A DNA stretch of 64,000 bases, from NCBI RefSeq assembly GCF_001522545.3, contig NC_031770.1, positions 89,105,194 to 89,169,193 of the forward strand. Reading direction: 5' to 3'. Position 1 is the stretch's first letter; each line of letters begins with the position of its first letter. The translations under genes were made by a program, and so were the position numbers. The stretch is from Parus major (taxonomy: Eukaryota > Chordata > Aves > Passeriformes > Paridae). Below, piece after piece: positions 57,830 through 64,000 of the stretch. A model generated the notes under the pieces. It worked only from the letters and a program-made list of their open reading frames with translations, was not told where the DNA came from and searched no databases.

Positions 57830-59095
57830 CAGATAGATAGATGTCTTTGAATTATGTGGTTTAGATGGTGCTAGCATTTTTTTCAAGTTAAAAATATTTT
57901 TTGATTACATTTCTGCTAAGTCATTTCTATTCTCATTAACATTTTAAGCCAATTCCAAGAATGAAAAAGGCAAAGTTTACCACAGAACATGGAAATAAGT
58001 GCTAGATCCAGTTAAAGGATTAAGTGTTTAAGTCAGGTTTTGGTCTGAATATTAGTGCATCAATTTGGAAGTGTGATGAAAGTGTAATTTCTGGTGCAAT
58101 ACACCTTGTACTCCTTAAAGAAGAGTGACATCCTTCTCCCAGTTTTGAATGACTGCTTGGTGTATTTGTCATTCAAAGTCTCCTTTTGCATCCTTTCTAC
58201 AGGAACTTTACTCTGGCTTCTATAGTGCAGTCTTTGGAGGAAGCACTTAAATCACAAATATGATCTAATTTTAAAACTTCTACTATACATGAGTAATAAA
58301 GGAGACTTTTAATGAAGTGGTTTTGCCTCTTTAATCAGTGATCTGATTAAATTTTAGCAATCAAGCAGTACTGATATGTAGTTAAAAAACAGCTGCTCAA
58401 AGGGCATGTTTTTTAGTATGGGCAGATGAAGCAGTTGTGAGTTTTTGCTCAGCTGTGTTATCAAGGTAGATTGTAATTTTGAATTGAAATGGACTCCTTC
58501 AAGAAGGAGATTATAATTATTCAAGAGAATACAGGATCCCATTTCTCCTGGATTCAGTTGCTGATATAAGTGTGTCTCCTCCATTTTCCTGAGCTGCAAG
58601 TGGGGCACTTGCAAGCATGAAGTTTTATAGTGTTGAATGATAAATACGTATAGCACATATTTAGACACTATATTTTTCTTCTAACTTCCAGTTGTAATTC
58701 CAGTTCTTTATTCCAGATTCTTTTGGGATTGAAAGGTATTACTCCAGTATTTGGTCCACTTCTGATGGGACAAGGAATCACTCTCAAAGTAGTAGAACCT
58801 TTCAAACAACTAGAAGCTGTAACTATCCGTAAATCACTGTAGCTTTACTGATCTCCATTACTGACCTATAACATGAATCAGGCCCTTTGGAAAAAATTAG
58901 ACCCTGGAGCAGAAAACTTGCAGTCTAAGCATTTTCAGCATGTGCATTTATTATTATTAACATTTTTAACCTCTTTTTTAGGGAGTAAATCTTTGTGCTG
59001 TGATGGAAGCTGGAAATTTCATCTGCACAGCTTTGAGCAAGAAAACAAACTCGAAGGTTGCACAAGCTTCCTTCAGTACTGGAACTATCAATTAA
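7064..59095 (+). CDS. HMGCLL1: HMGCLL1, extramitochondrial HMG-CoA lyase-like protein (8 exons; 5' end missing)
   Basis: The eight exons splice to 307 residues plus TAA. The family cleaves HMG-CoA to acetyl-CoA and acetoacetate with a divalent metal in a TIM barrel. The alignment with human HMGCL, recalled from memory, is gapless at an offset of 22. On that basis Arg19 and Asp20 match R41/D42, Glu50 matches E72, His211 and His213 match the metal ligands H233/H235, Cys244 matches C266 and Asn253 matches N275. All are present, so the enzyme looks intact. HMGCLL1 is chosen over HMGCL because of the SGLPEY(I/V)KIVEVG start, the VTSFVSS, GFHSA and TPGSMK segments, and the end ...KVAQASF. HMGCL instead has Cys323 and ends in CKL; here that position is Phe301. 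The known paralogue is N-myristoylated and acts at cytosolic/ER membranes. The myristoylation exon is not seen here. Introns are 946, 3415, 1215, 14020, 4541, 22783 and 4188 bases. All are phase 0 except the fourth, which is phase 2 and splits a Gly codon. Confidence 0.96.
7142..8087 (+). other. HMGCLL1 intron A-B
   Basis: GT-AG intron of 946 bases between exons A and B. AT-rich; no repeat or RNA gene recognised. Confidence 0.9.
8088..8195 (+). CDS. HMGCLL1: HMGCLL1 coding exon B
   Basis: This exon encodes 36 residues (27-62), starting MIVPTDTK and ending SSKWVPQ. The acceptor TCTATAG is at 8081-8087 and the donor GTATGT at 8196. The IEVTSFVSS segment contains Glu50, equivalent to the catalytic-site Glu72 of HMGCL. 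The ATG at the exon start is an internal Met and not a start codon, because it follows the exon A reading frame directly. Both borders are phase 0. Confidence 0.95.
8196..11610 (+). other. HMGCLL1 intron B-C
   Basis: GT-AG intron of 3415 bases. It is strongly AT-rich and contains a perfect 13-bp inverted repeat at 8732-8760. No mobile element recognised. Confidence 0.9.
8732..8760. repeat. Perfect 13-bp inverted repeat, 3-base loop
   Basis: AAAATAATTAATT, loop GCA, then its exact reverse complement. AT-only stem in intron B-C. No function is evident. Confidence 0.85.
11611..11706 (+). CDS. HMGCLL1: HMGCLL1 coding exon C
   Basis: This exon encodes 32 residues (63-94), MADHKEVM through [14 protein letters not shown]. 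The acceptor ATTATTTTAG ends at 11610 and the donor GTAAGT starts at 11707. The PVLTPNL(K/Q)GF block is conserved across HMG-CoA lyases. The open frame continues into the intron to 11880, but the consensus donor and the homology end the exon at 11706. Both borders are phase 0. Confidence 0.95.
11707..12921 (+). other. HMGCLL1 intron C-D
   Basis: GT-AG intron of 1215 bases. It contains the unexplained open stretch at 12347-12670. Confidence 0.9.
12347..12670. other. Stretch open on both strands, possible coding relic, unidentified
   Basis: Three overlapping frames are open: minus 12670-12368 (100 codons), plus 12347-12634 (95) and plus 12381-12599 (72). The local base composition is less AT-rich than the flanks. 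The minus frame has the more protein-like sequence, with a segment [16 protein letters not shown] followed by [13 protein letters not shown]. No family was recognised. It lies in the 1.2-kb intron between exons C and D. It could be an old retrocopy or mobile-element fragment, or a conserved non-coding element. Confidence 0.25.
12922..13070 (+). CDS. HMGCLL1: HMGCLL1 coding exon D
   Basis: This exon encodes 49 residues plus two bases of the next codon (residues 95-143 and part of Gly144). It reads [19 protein letters not shown] through MNIPVR. The acceptor TTTTTTAG ends at 12921 and the donor GTAAAT starts at 13071. The FGAASE and NINCSIEES blocks are typical of the family. The border leaves GG for a split glycine codon (phase 2). 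Residue 115 is Met where mammalian paralogues have Lys in SK(K)NINC; I expect this to be neutral. Confidence 0.95.
13699..13738. repeat. 22-bp tandem duplication
   Basis: TGTGAAGGTCCTTGTGAT occurs at 13699-13716 and again at 13721-13738, a period of 22. It is exact over 18 bases, so probably recent. Further AATCTACTAGGATT-like repeats follow at about 13780-13835. Confidence 0.9.
14079..14142 (-). mobile_element. CR1 LINE 3' end, inverted
   Basis: The sequence begins GATCACAGAACAGCAGTATGG and ends CATCTTGTCCAACCCC, which is the reverse complement of a CR1 3' end. It lies about 30 bases before the + strand CR1 copy, so the two 3' ends face outward at the borders of a 720-bp block. Confidence 0.75.
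14170..14800 (+). mobile_element. CR1 LINE, 3' portion
   Basis: Matches the CR1 3' region in order. There is a CCTGAGCC-AGCAGTGTGTGC-like start, then the CTGGGCTG(C/T)ATCAAAAGCAGC and GGCCAGCAGGGTGAGGGAGG segments. Next come the CTGTTCAGCCTGGAGAAGAG block and the terminal AGATGATCTTTAAGGTCCCTTTCGACCCAAACCA in two parts, ending in TTCCATGAT. It is followed by a short (CA)n at 14802-14814. All reading frames are broken. It is a dead 5'-truncated copy. Confidence 0.9.
14802..14814. repeat. Short (CA)n at a CR1 3' terminus
   Basis: Six CA units directly following the terminal TTCCATGATTT of the CR1 copy, probably grown from its tail. Confidence 0.85.
20069..20107. repeat. (TTATTG)n grading into (ATT)n
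   Basis: About five TTATTG units followed by four ATT units. Simple sequence in intron D-E. Confidence 0.95.
20800..20855 (+). mobile_element. Possible decayed CR1/L3-like trace
   Basis: The segment around AAAGGATCTTGGAGTCATTG resembles the conserved KDLGVIVD stretch downstream of CR1/L3 RT domains. It is short, and nothing recognisable flanks it. Confidence 0.35.
21775..21797. repeat. 11-bp inverted repeat around a single base
   Basis: AACACACTTAA, one A, then TTAAGTGTGTT. A near-perfect palindrome in intron D-E. Confidence 0.75.
22071..22090. repeat. Short (GTT)n run
   Basis: Five GTT units followed by a T-rich stretch in intron D-E. Confidence 0.85.
22640..23265 (+). mobile_element. LINE2 (L2) ORF2 relic
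   Basis: The sense strand follows the L2 ORF2 order as I remember it. The peptide [19 protein letters not shown] (from about 22757) corresponds to the block before the RT domain. Next comes DNA matching ...CTCTCGCTGTCCTCTGGCTC. A second frame then reads [17 protein letters not shown], and another gives [11 protein letters not shown]. The match fades after a 'GACCAGACTATTCC' segment equivalent to DTVDH. At least two frameshifts and several stops are present. It is an ancient fossil, much older than the CR1 copies nearby. Exact borders are uncertain by roughly 50-100 bases. Confidence 0.8.
23695..24650 (+). mobile_element. CR1 LINE, end of RT domain to 3' terminus (passerine J-like)
   Basis: About 950 bases of CR1. 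The 5' part encodes the end of the reverse-transcriptase palm ([13 protein letters not shown], then SKFANDTKL at 23782-23805), followed by a TGA at 23806. The catalytic FADD motif reads FAND, so one Asp codon is changed. Later blocks include CTGTTCAGCCTGGAGGAGAC and CACCCAGAGGGTGGTTGGG. The end CCAGCTCAGCTTATTTTGTG followed by ATTCTGT resembles passerine CR1-J-type 3' ends. The open frames of up to 199 codons on either strand here are by-products of this element and not host genes. Confidence 0.92.
25112..25165 (+). mobile_element. Weak MIR-core-like trace
   Basis: TATGTGAGCTCAGGCAAGTT followed by ACTGCTCTCTG resembles the MIR core TGTGTGACCTTGGGCAAGTTACT. It is only about 50 bases, so chance is possible. 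Confidence 0.28.
27091..27154 (+). CDS. HMGCLL1: HMGCLL1 coding exon E
   Basis: This short exon has 64 bases: one base completing Gly144, then 21 codons (145-165) from [12 protein letters not shown] to VPDKVAE. The acceptor TTTGTTACAG ends at 27090 and the donor GTAAGA starts at 27155. The [12 protein letters not shown] block is almost invariant in animal HMG-CoA lyases. The exon sits alone between a 14.0-kb and a 4.5-kb intron and is too short for simple ORF finding. Confidence 0.95.
29377..29426. repeat. Two adjacent AT-rich inverted repeats
   Basis: TAGATTTAT with its reverse complement (29377-29398, loop ATAA) is followed by TATATAGATT with its reverse complement (29401-29426, loop AATAAT). 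More AATCTATA words follow to 29452. Confidence 0.8.
30268..30303. repeat. Perfect 16-bp inverted repeat, 4-base loop
   Basis: The stem arm TATATTTTGATGATAT is followed by AAAA and its exact reverse complement. Another TCATCAAAAT copy lies just downstream at 30307. Confidence 0.85.
30470..30782 (-). other. Protein-like antisense open frame in HMGCLL1 intron, unidentified
   Basis: On the minus strand a frame is open from before 30782 to TGA at 30470-30472, about 104 codons. The residue composition looks like a real, partly helical protein (segments such as [15 protein letters not shown] and [16 protein letters not shown]). Possible acceptors on the minus strand lie just before 30782 (TTATTTTCAG) and before 30756 (GTCCCCTTTAG). 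There is no ATG at its 5' edge and I see no donor or poly(A) signal in place. It could be a retrocopy fragment, an exon of an antisense gene, or chance. I do not recognise the protein. Confidence 0.25.
31696..31884 (+). CDS. HMGCLL1: HMGCLL1 coding exon F (HCH metal-binding motif)
   Basis: This exon encodes 63 residues (166-228), [18 protein letters not shown] through [10 protein letters not shown]. The acceptor TTTCTAATCAG ends at 31695 and the donor GTGACT starts at 31885. The [11 protein letters not shown] block supplies both metal-ligand histidines (211 and 213). The [10 protein letters not shown] loop is also conserved. The upstream open frame from 31615 is intronic read-through. Both borders are phase 0. 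It is followed by the largest intron in the window (22.8 kb). Confidence 0.96.
33758..33845 (+). mobile_element. Possible MIR-like tRNA-derived SINE trace
   Basis: GTGGTGAAGTGCTAAAGCC, then CCCAGGTCACTTCTAGTCC with TTGCTGCCAG after it, resembles the amniote MIR head: GTGGTTA.AGC.C.GGA, then CCTGGGTTC.AGTCC and a CTGCCA block. Degenerate and without a clear tail. Confidence 0.4.
38540..38835 (+). mobile_element. Old CR1/L3-like LINE reverse-transcriptase fragment
   Basis: The plus frame over 38565-38882 reads [20 protein letters not shown], then [15 protein letters not shown], then VISGKLAKW. This follows the non-LTR RT blocks GFRKGRSC..NLLEF.E..T, DKG..VDVVYLDF.KAFD and H(G)I.GK.A.W. The catalytic Asp of the YLDF block is lost (ICFKF). 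It is assigned to the CR1/L3 group on pattern only. No 3' terminus is recognised. Confidence 0.7.
51674..51717. repeat. 22-bp perfect tandem duplication
   Basis: A unit starting GGGTTAAAACCATCCCCCCA occurs twice, starting at 51674 and 51696. The identity suggests a recent duplication or slippage event. Confidence 0.92.
54668..54793 (+). CDS. HMGCLL1: HMGCLL1 coding exon G (HMG-CoA lyase signature loop)
   Basis: This exon encodes 42 residues (229-270), [19 protein letters not shown] through NGLGINT. The acceptor TTTATTTTCCAG ends at 54667 and the donor GTAAGA starts at 54794. It holds the HMG-CoA lyase signature [11 protein letters not shown] with catalytic-loop Cys244, and the TGNVATED block with metal-ligand Asn253. 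It ends in phase 0. That would also keep the frame open into the candidate alternative acceptor at 58717. Confidence 0.96.
56652..56669. repeat. 18-bp perfect AT palindrome
   Basis: TAATATTAATTAATATTA equals its own reverse complement. Low-complexity AT sequence about 170 bases before the SINE. Confidence 0.75.
56841..56977 (+). mobile_element. TguSINE1-like SINE (tRNA-Ile head, CR1-like tail)
   Basis: The first 75 bases resemble tRNA-Ile. An A-box-like GGGTTAGTCAGAGCATGG is followed by GTGCTGATAGCACCAAGGTC with apparent anticodon GAT. The B-box GGTTTGATCTC lies at 56884-56894, and the tRNA part ends near TGAGCCA. The second part, CTTAATGGTTCTTATGGGTC to ATTCTGTGATATCTGTG, is a CR1 3' end that would recruit CR1 reverse transcriptase. 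This head-tail architecture is that of the passerine SINE I know as TguSINE1. The A box and stems are degenerate, so it is not a working tRNA gene. Confidence 0.85.
57776..57842. repeat. (GATA)n microsatellite
   Basis: About 17 tandem GATA units, with one interruption (GACA) near 57828. It is nearly perfect, so probably length-polymorphic. Confidence 0.97.
58717..58842 (+). other. Candidate alternative terminal exon start of HMGCLL1 (unverified)
   Basis: A good acceptor (pyrimidine-rich, ending TTTATTCCAG at 58716) is followed by 41 open codons and TAG at 58840-58842. The frame matches the phase-0 end of exon G. The peptide looks protein-like (begins [14 protein letters not shown], ends AVTIRKSL), but I recognise no family. 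No poly(A) signal lies between it and exon H. If used, it would give a longer terminal exon ending at the same 3' UTR, replacing the C-terminal 37 residues. It could equally be chance or an old inserted fragment. Confidence 0.3.
58982..59095 (+). CDS. HMGCLL1: HMGCLL1 terminal coding exon H and stop
   Basis: This exon encodes 37 residues (271-307) and TAA at 59093-59095. The acceptor is a T-rich tract ending TTTTTTAG at 58981. The sequence [19 protein letters not shown] through SKVAQASF matches the C-terminal helices of HMGCLL1. The final FSTGTIN is a few residues longer than the mammalian ...ASFNA that I recall. Phe301 replaces the regulatory Cys323 of mitochondrial HMGCL, and there is no CKL peroxisomal signal. 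Confidence 0.95.
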   Translation, partial: GVNLCAVMEAGNFICTALSKKTNSKVAQASFSTGTIN

Positions 59096-59200
59096 ATGGA
59101 TTTTTCTTTTTGCAGCTTGATTACATTTTCCATTTTCCTTGACCAAGGACATTTGCATCAGGAAAAGAAACAAGAAAATCATTGAATCAAAGAAGCAAAA

Positions 59201-59222
59201 TTGTTTTGTTTTGTTTTGTTTT
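59201..59222. repeat. (TTTTG)n in the 3' UTR
   Basis: Four tandem TTTTG units 106 bases after the HMGCLL1 stop codon. Confidence 0.9.
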
Positions 59223-59808
59223 AATGGGAAGAGTTATTGTACTGTACTGTCTTGTCAGGAATTGTCAGACTTGTAAGTAAGAAAAAATGACTGCATTATA
59301 GAACCCTGTACCCTGTACTTGGTACTTCTAAAGATGAGAAAAGTGTATAAACATTAGGACATTTTACCATGTTTTAAATTGAATTTTTAGTTCTTTTCAG
59401 GAAAACCAGGTAGAAGCGATGAGTACATAGTTAAATTTTAATCAAGATGTCTTTCAGAACAGTACAAATATTTTCAGTAGTTTATGAGATCTCACACTGT
59501 GTGTGGCCATTCTATTATGTATTTTATTTATATGAATTCTTGCTTTTCATTTGTCAAGTCACTGTGTTATGAACATGGAGCTAAATCTGAATTCACCATA
59601 AGAATTTTTTAGCAATAGAACTTCTTTTAAATTTTGTTTAACATCTGTTAAATTATGGATGACTTTATCTTGTTCCAAGACATTGTGGTGAGTGGCACTC
59701 TGCCAGATGCTTCAAATACTCCTGCAAATTTCCTTATTTGTTACATATGTTAAATTTGTTGTAGTTGCCTTTTTTGGTCACCTTATTAAAACCTAATTAT
59801 ATGAAGCA

Positions 59809-59814
59809 AATAAA
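59809..59814 (+). terminator. Polyadenylation signal AATAAA
   Basis: Canonical AATAAA about 715 bases after the HMGCLL1 stop, with GT-rich sequence (GTTCATAGTGGTGTC) starting about 30 bases downstream. A weaker ATTAAA lies just upstream at 59785. It is the first canonical hexamer I see after the stop codon. Confidence 0.65.
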
Positions 59815-60039
59815 AATTGAGAAGGTTTTCAACATCATTCAGGTTCATAGTGGTGTCAAAGGGGATACATTTCATCCAAGGTTTCATCAAACAACTAGAT
59901 TTTTCATTATGTAGGCTATGAATTGATATTCTCATTCAGAAGTCACAGTTTTTCAGGATAATAGTATTTTACTGGACTAGCTTACATAAAGGAGACCATT
60001 TACAATTTGTTTTTTCTGCTTTATTGATAATGATACTGT

Positions 60040-60074
60040 TCTTTTAAATGCCTTAAAAGAAGGCATTTAAAAGA
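60040..60074. repeat. Perfect 15-bp hairpin
   Basis: TCTTTTAAATGCCTT, loop AAAAG, then the exact reverse complement. It lies 225 bases beyond the HMGCLL1 poly(A) signal. The stem is shorter than expected for a pre-miRNA. Confidence 0.8.
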
Positions 60075-61410
60075 CAATATCACAAGATGCCAGTGAACTG
60101 CACTGTCATTTCTAGATCAATAATGAACAAATGGACACGTTCAAAGAGCCTAATCCTATCTATAAATGTTCAGGTGTGCCATGAAAATACCGCCATGTTT
60201 TTCAGCCTGAAACTTCAGTACTCTTACTGGTTGGTTGTGTAGGATCTGTCTGTACTTTGTGTACTTAACTGTACTTTTTCTGAACCTGTTGACATGAAAA
60301 TCTAAAACCCTGGTCTGTGCTCTTCATCAGTATTCACAATTTTTCTCAAAAATATGAAATCTTGTCAAAAGGTAAGATGAAAGAAAACACATTAAAAAAG
60401 AAAAGGCTGAATTTTTTTTTTTCTGAAACTCAAGTCTGACAAGTTACAGCTGAGGCACGGTTTGCCTTTGAAATACCAAAGTGAATTTTTCTGAGATCTT
60501 TTAGCCAGTTGTGTAGTTTAGAATTGGAATAGCTTAAGAAAGTCAATCTTAGCATTCCAGGCAACACAAAACTATAAATTTGATATAATATCTCTATCCT
60601 GTTTATAACCTAAATGATAGTCAAAATTAATATAAGGTATTTTGTTTCACTCTTCTCATGATAAAAGTCAGAGGATAAACAAAGAAATGTGTTCAGATGA
60701 GGCAAGAAGTATCTTGTCTATCATTCCAAAATACTAAATCTCTCCTGCAGAGTCTAATAAGAAGACTTTCAAATACTTCTGACGGTGTGAACACCCTGAT
60801 TTTCTTGACCTGCCCTGGATGCATGGTTGGATCACCACAAAAAAGCTCTTTCTTCTTTTTCCTGTGTTTCAGCTGAGGCTTTGCTATTTAGAAGCCACTA
60901 TAGCTCATATATCAAAACACAAACTTAAATAAAACTAGGTCTTGAAACATTCACAAGTTTAGAAATTCACCCAGTGAAGAGGTGAGCAGTACTTAGACTG
61001 TACTCTGTCTAATAATTAGTAGTTAAGCCTAAACATGGTGCCAGAATTGACATCTTAAAGACTCCCTAATTTATGTACTATTTACCCCTGAAGGTGACTA
61101 ACCCTACTGTAATACTTTCCCATTTAATAATAAATTTTCCTGTTTAGTTTTCTCTGTAGGCACAGAATTGGCTCATTTTGAGCTGAAGTATGCAGTTTTC
61201 CTGTAGGTCCTGATGAATTTTTTTCCATCCAAGACCCTAAGAGCTAGCATGTTTAATTGACATAAACAATATTGAGCTTCTCAAGGACTGAAAGTGAAGT
61301 CAGCCCTTGGAAAAAAAAGTAGTTGTGATGCAAACCTGAATGTGAGACTAAACAACTGAACTGAGACTGAGCTTGCTACCCAGCCTGGGAAGATTAAATA
61401 TATACTCATG

Positions 61411-61677
61411 ACAGGACCTGAGGGAATGGCATGAAGCTGTAACAAGAGGTTTAGTTTGGATATTAGAGAAGTGTTCCTCACCCAGAGGGTGTTTGGGTGC
61501 TGGAACAGGCTCTCCAGGGAAGTGGTCACAGCACCAAGCCTGACAGAGCTCAAGAAATGTTTGGACAGTCCTCTTGGGGACACAGTGTGACTCTTGGGCA
61601 TGGTGCTGTGCAGGGCCAGGAGCTGGGCTTGATGATCCTTATGGGTCCCTTTCAACTCAGCTTATCCTGTGATTATG
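61411..61677 (+). mobile_element. CR1 LINE 3' end (passerine J-like)
   Basis: A 267-base 3' fragment closely similar to the end of the copy at 24380-24650. Shared blocks include ACAGGACCTGAGGGAATGGC, CACCCAGAGGGTG, GGAACAGGCTC and CACAGCACCAAGCCTGACAG. The end TTTCAACTCAGCTTATCCTG followed by TGAT is the CR1 terminus. It lies 1.6 kb downstream of the HMGCLL1 poly(A) signal. Confidence 0.9.
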
Positions 61678-64000
61678 AACTGAAAAAGAACAGACTTTCT
61701 AGTAAACCTGGATGAATTTGTGCCACTTGGTAGAATGGAATTAAAAATTCCTATGACCAGAAAAATCCCAAGAAATAATGTCAGTGCCTCTGCAACAGAT
61801 GGCAGGGTTCTTTTTCCTTGAAGGTGGTGGTGAGACCTTCAATTATCCAAGTAAGGAACTGAACAGCTGGTGTCCATTTTTATGCCTCTGTGCACAGTGC
61901 ATCCTAGGCTTCTCAGCATCTGGACTGTCTGGTTTGGAATTCTAAGGCTCTTGATTTTTGCTATGCAGTGAAACAGGGTACCTATTAAATCATGTGGATG
62001 AGCAACCTAAAATGTCTCAGTTCTTTATTGGGTCTGCCTTAGAAACTACTTGGAAACTTGTGGAGAGCCTTAATTGCAGGTCTGTTATTCTGTAATGATG
62101 TGAGCATTGGAAAAGATCAGCAGTAACATCTGGAGCCCGTACTTTACCCACATGTTCAGCTTCAACCACATTGTGAGTTATCATAAGCCAGGGTGGAGGT
62201 GGTGGAGGACAGACAAATAGATTGTTTGTCAGGATTGTTACAGGAGAGAAAGAAACATAGAGCCAGAATAAAAAAGAAAGTAAGCCCCAACCCAGTGTTT
62301 ATGTGCCAAAATTGCCACCTGGGATGAATTTAGGTCTGTGGGTCCAGGTGAGCAGTCCCTATAAAATCCTTGTTTATTTGTAGTGTGACTGAGAATCCTG
62401 CAACATCTTAGGTTCAGCCTACTGACATTTTTTAGGTGTGTAAAATGCTGCTGCTCTGCCTTCCTGTGCTGGCATAATTTTGACTATGCAGAACATTTGA
62501 CACCTAATCTCTGGCTTCACAAAATAAGCATCTATTGCTTTTAATAGCAAAGATTAATCCAATAGCTATACCATGAGTATGCACCACTCACATAGGCAGC
62601 ATTGAATTCAACATATAGTAAAACAGCTGAGACTATACCCCTTCAAAAACTTGTCAAGACATGGGATGAGGCTCTCCAGTGCTTCTGACTTCCTAAACCT
62701 TTATGCTTATATTCAGAATGACTCATCACAGTGGTGTCTTCACTTTTAGTCCCTGTCACTGTCCCAACTGAATACATCGCTGTCACTTCATCAAATAGCC
62801 TCCTGGCTATTTACATCCAGGTGTCCATGAGCAGGTGTTCTTATCTCTGTGTCATAAAAATTATAAATCAAGATATTCCATTGTTAAGGCATGACTGGTG
62901 TGCTTTCTTGGAGGAGAATTTGATCAGTTCCAGTAGTATGGCATAATCATTCTTCAGTGCCTTCCAGAACACAGCAATGACACAGATCCCATACAGTTCT
63001 AATGTCTTCCAGCAGCAGCTTGCTTTGTAGTTTAAACTTCTATGTATTAGGGAAACTTGGCTCTGGACCAGGACTTTAATGGTTCATTTTCATGTATAAC
63101 CAGAGCTTATGAAATAAGAACTAAATATCCTAGTGCTGTGAATAAGTCCAGAGAGGCTTTGGCTAATTTTCCTCTCTTAATAGTGTCATTTGAGTTCATA
63201 AAATTTTTATTATTGTATTAAGAAGTCACAAAATGAAGACTTCAAGTCTGTGAGGTAAAATTCTTATGTTTCGGATCAGTGCATAATACTTATCCAAAGA
63301 GTTAGTGTGAATGTAGAAAGATCTGCCTCTTTTTTCACTGAGTTTGTTTTAAGGGGTAGAAATATTGTTTAATTACTGTGATTATCAGAAAATTGGTACT
63401 TTCTGCCACTGAATTTTTCTAAGATTTCTGACACTGTCTGAAGTTCTCTTCATTGATTGTGAAATATCTAGAAAAGTGGCTAAACAGGTATAAGAGTGGC
63501 AAAAAGTAAATGAATCCCAGTTCTTGACTTGCTGATAAATTATTTTCTTTTGTTATATTTTTGAAGATTATTTTTCTCTACAGTCCTGCTGTAATGCAGT
63601 GTTGACCTTCATTGCTGCAATAACACAGCAGGCAGAAGGACTACAGCCAAAGTCAACTTAGTCCTTTGAAACCAATGTCAAAGAGATGATATGTTTGTCA
63701 AGGAATTGTCATGTATCCGCCTGGTTAAATGCATTTGTGATTTTGCAATATGTGGTGTTGAAGCTGAAATAAAATCTGTCTCGCTGTTTATTGAAACTGA
63801 TATGCTCATGTATTATGCCAGATTCAGCAGCTTTGACTAACCAGCTCATGCATACAGCATTAGCAAATATAAGCTGTCACTAACGTGTATGCCTGTGTTG
63901 ACTTTGTTACCTTGTAATCCATTTTGAGTGCTTTTTCTTAGGATTACCTTTTAATCTGGTGTTCCTGTGTGTTTTTATAGCAGACAAATCTCTTTTAAGT

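Larger units (their letters stand above)
54794..58981 (+). other. HMGCLL1 intron G-H
   Basis: GT-AG intron of 4188 bases. It carries the TguSINE1-like element at 56841-56977, the GATA microsatellite at 57776-57842 and the candidate alternative exon at 58717-58842. Confidence 0.9.
59096..59830 (+). other. HMGCLL1: HMGCLL1 3' UTR
   Basis: This AT-rich sequence runs from the TAA to just past the first canonical poly(A) signal. It contains a short (TTTTG)n run at 59201-59222. The 3' end at about 59830 is inferred from AATAAA plus 10-30 bases. A later AATAAA near 61130 and another near 63767 could extend a minor form. Confidence 0.7.
59831..64000. other. Downstream non-coding sequence
   Basis: Sequence past the HMGCLL1 poly(A) signal. 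It contains a CR1 3' end at 61411-61677 and a hairpin at 60040-60074. No exon of a neighbouring gene was recognised on either strand. In mammals the gene 3' of HMGCLL1 is GFRAL, in convergent orientation; I could not identify any part of it here. Confidence 0.6.

Noticed and set aside
58354..58668. 104-codon minus-strand open frame
   Set aside because: No recognisable family and no splice or promoter support. I kept it out of the features because it is weaker than the frame at 30470.
58873..59142. 89-codon frame across the last exon
   Set aside because: It is a different frame from the conserved HMGCLL1 C-terminus and lacks homology.
61281..61715. Open frames of 124 and 72 codons
   Set aside because: Both run over the CR1 3' end at 61411-61677.
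59831..64000. Search for GFRAL exons (neighbour in mammals)
   Set aside because: No Cys-rich GFR-alpha-like segment was seen on either strand. The gene may lie further downstream.
1..64000. CRISPR arrays, operons, bacterial-type elements, intact endogenous virus
   Set aside because: None seen. The sequence is vertebrate nuclear DNA with a spliced gene and decayed retroposons.

Overview
The window is AT-rich, low-CpG vertebrate nuclear DNA. It reads as part of one large intron-containing gene in a bird, most likely a songbird (passerine). The evidence for a bird is several CR1 LINE copies, two of them ending in the form I associate with passerine CR1-J-like subfamilies. There is also a tRNA-Ile-derived SINE with a CR1-like tail, which matches the passerine TguSINE1 type as I remember it. 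Family names come from memory, not from a search.

The only gene I can support is HMGCLL1 (3-hydroxymethyl-3-methylglutaryl-CoA lyase-like 1), on the + strand. Eight coding exons lie at 7064-7141, 8088-8195, 11611-11706, 12922-13070, 27091-27154, 31696-31884, 54668-54793 and 58982-59095. All seven introns between them are GT-AG. The exons join without a frameshift into 307 residues plus a stop. That covers the whole catalytic barrel: the GPRDGLQNE loop, the HCH metal site, the [11 protein letters not shown] signature loop and the metal-binding Asn. The upstream exon or exons with the start codon and N-terminus are not recognised here and probably lie before base 1. The 3' UTR runs to about 59830, with an AATAAA at 59809.

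Layout: 1-7063 is non-coding sequence upstream of the first visible exon, presumably intron. 7064-13070 holds four exons in 6 kb. 13071-27090 is a 14-kb intron with two CR1 copies and a long LINE2 relic. 27091-31884 holds two exons, with an unidentified antisense protein-like open frame between them. 31885-54667 is a 22.8-kb intron with an old CR1/L3-like reverse-transcriptase fragment, a possible MIR-like SINE and little else I can name. 54668-59095 holds the last two exons, separated by an intron carrying the SINE, a GATA microsatellite and a candidate alternative terminal exon. 59831-64000 is downstream non-coding sequence with one CR1 3' end.

I found no new multi-gene system, CRISPR array, operon or functional RNA gene. 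The best leads are the in-frame alternative terminal exon at 58717-58842, two unexplained protein-like open stretches at 30470-30782 (minus) and 12347-12670 (both strands), and the well-preserved LINE2 relic.
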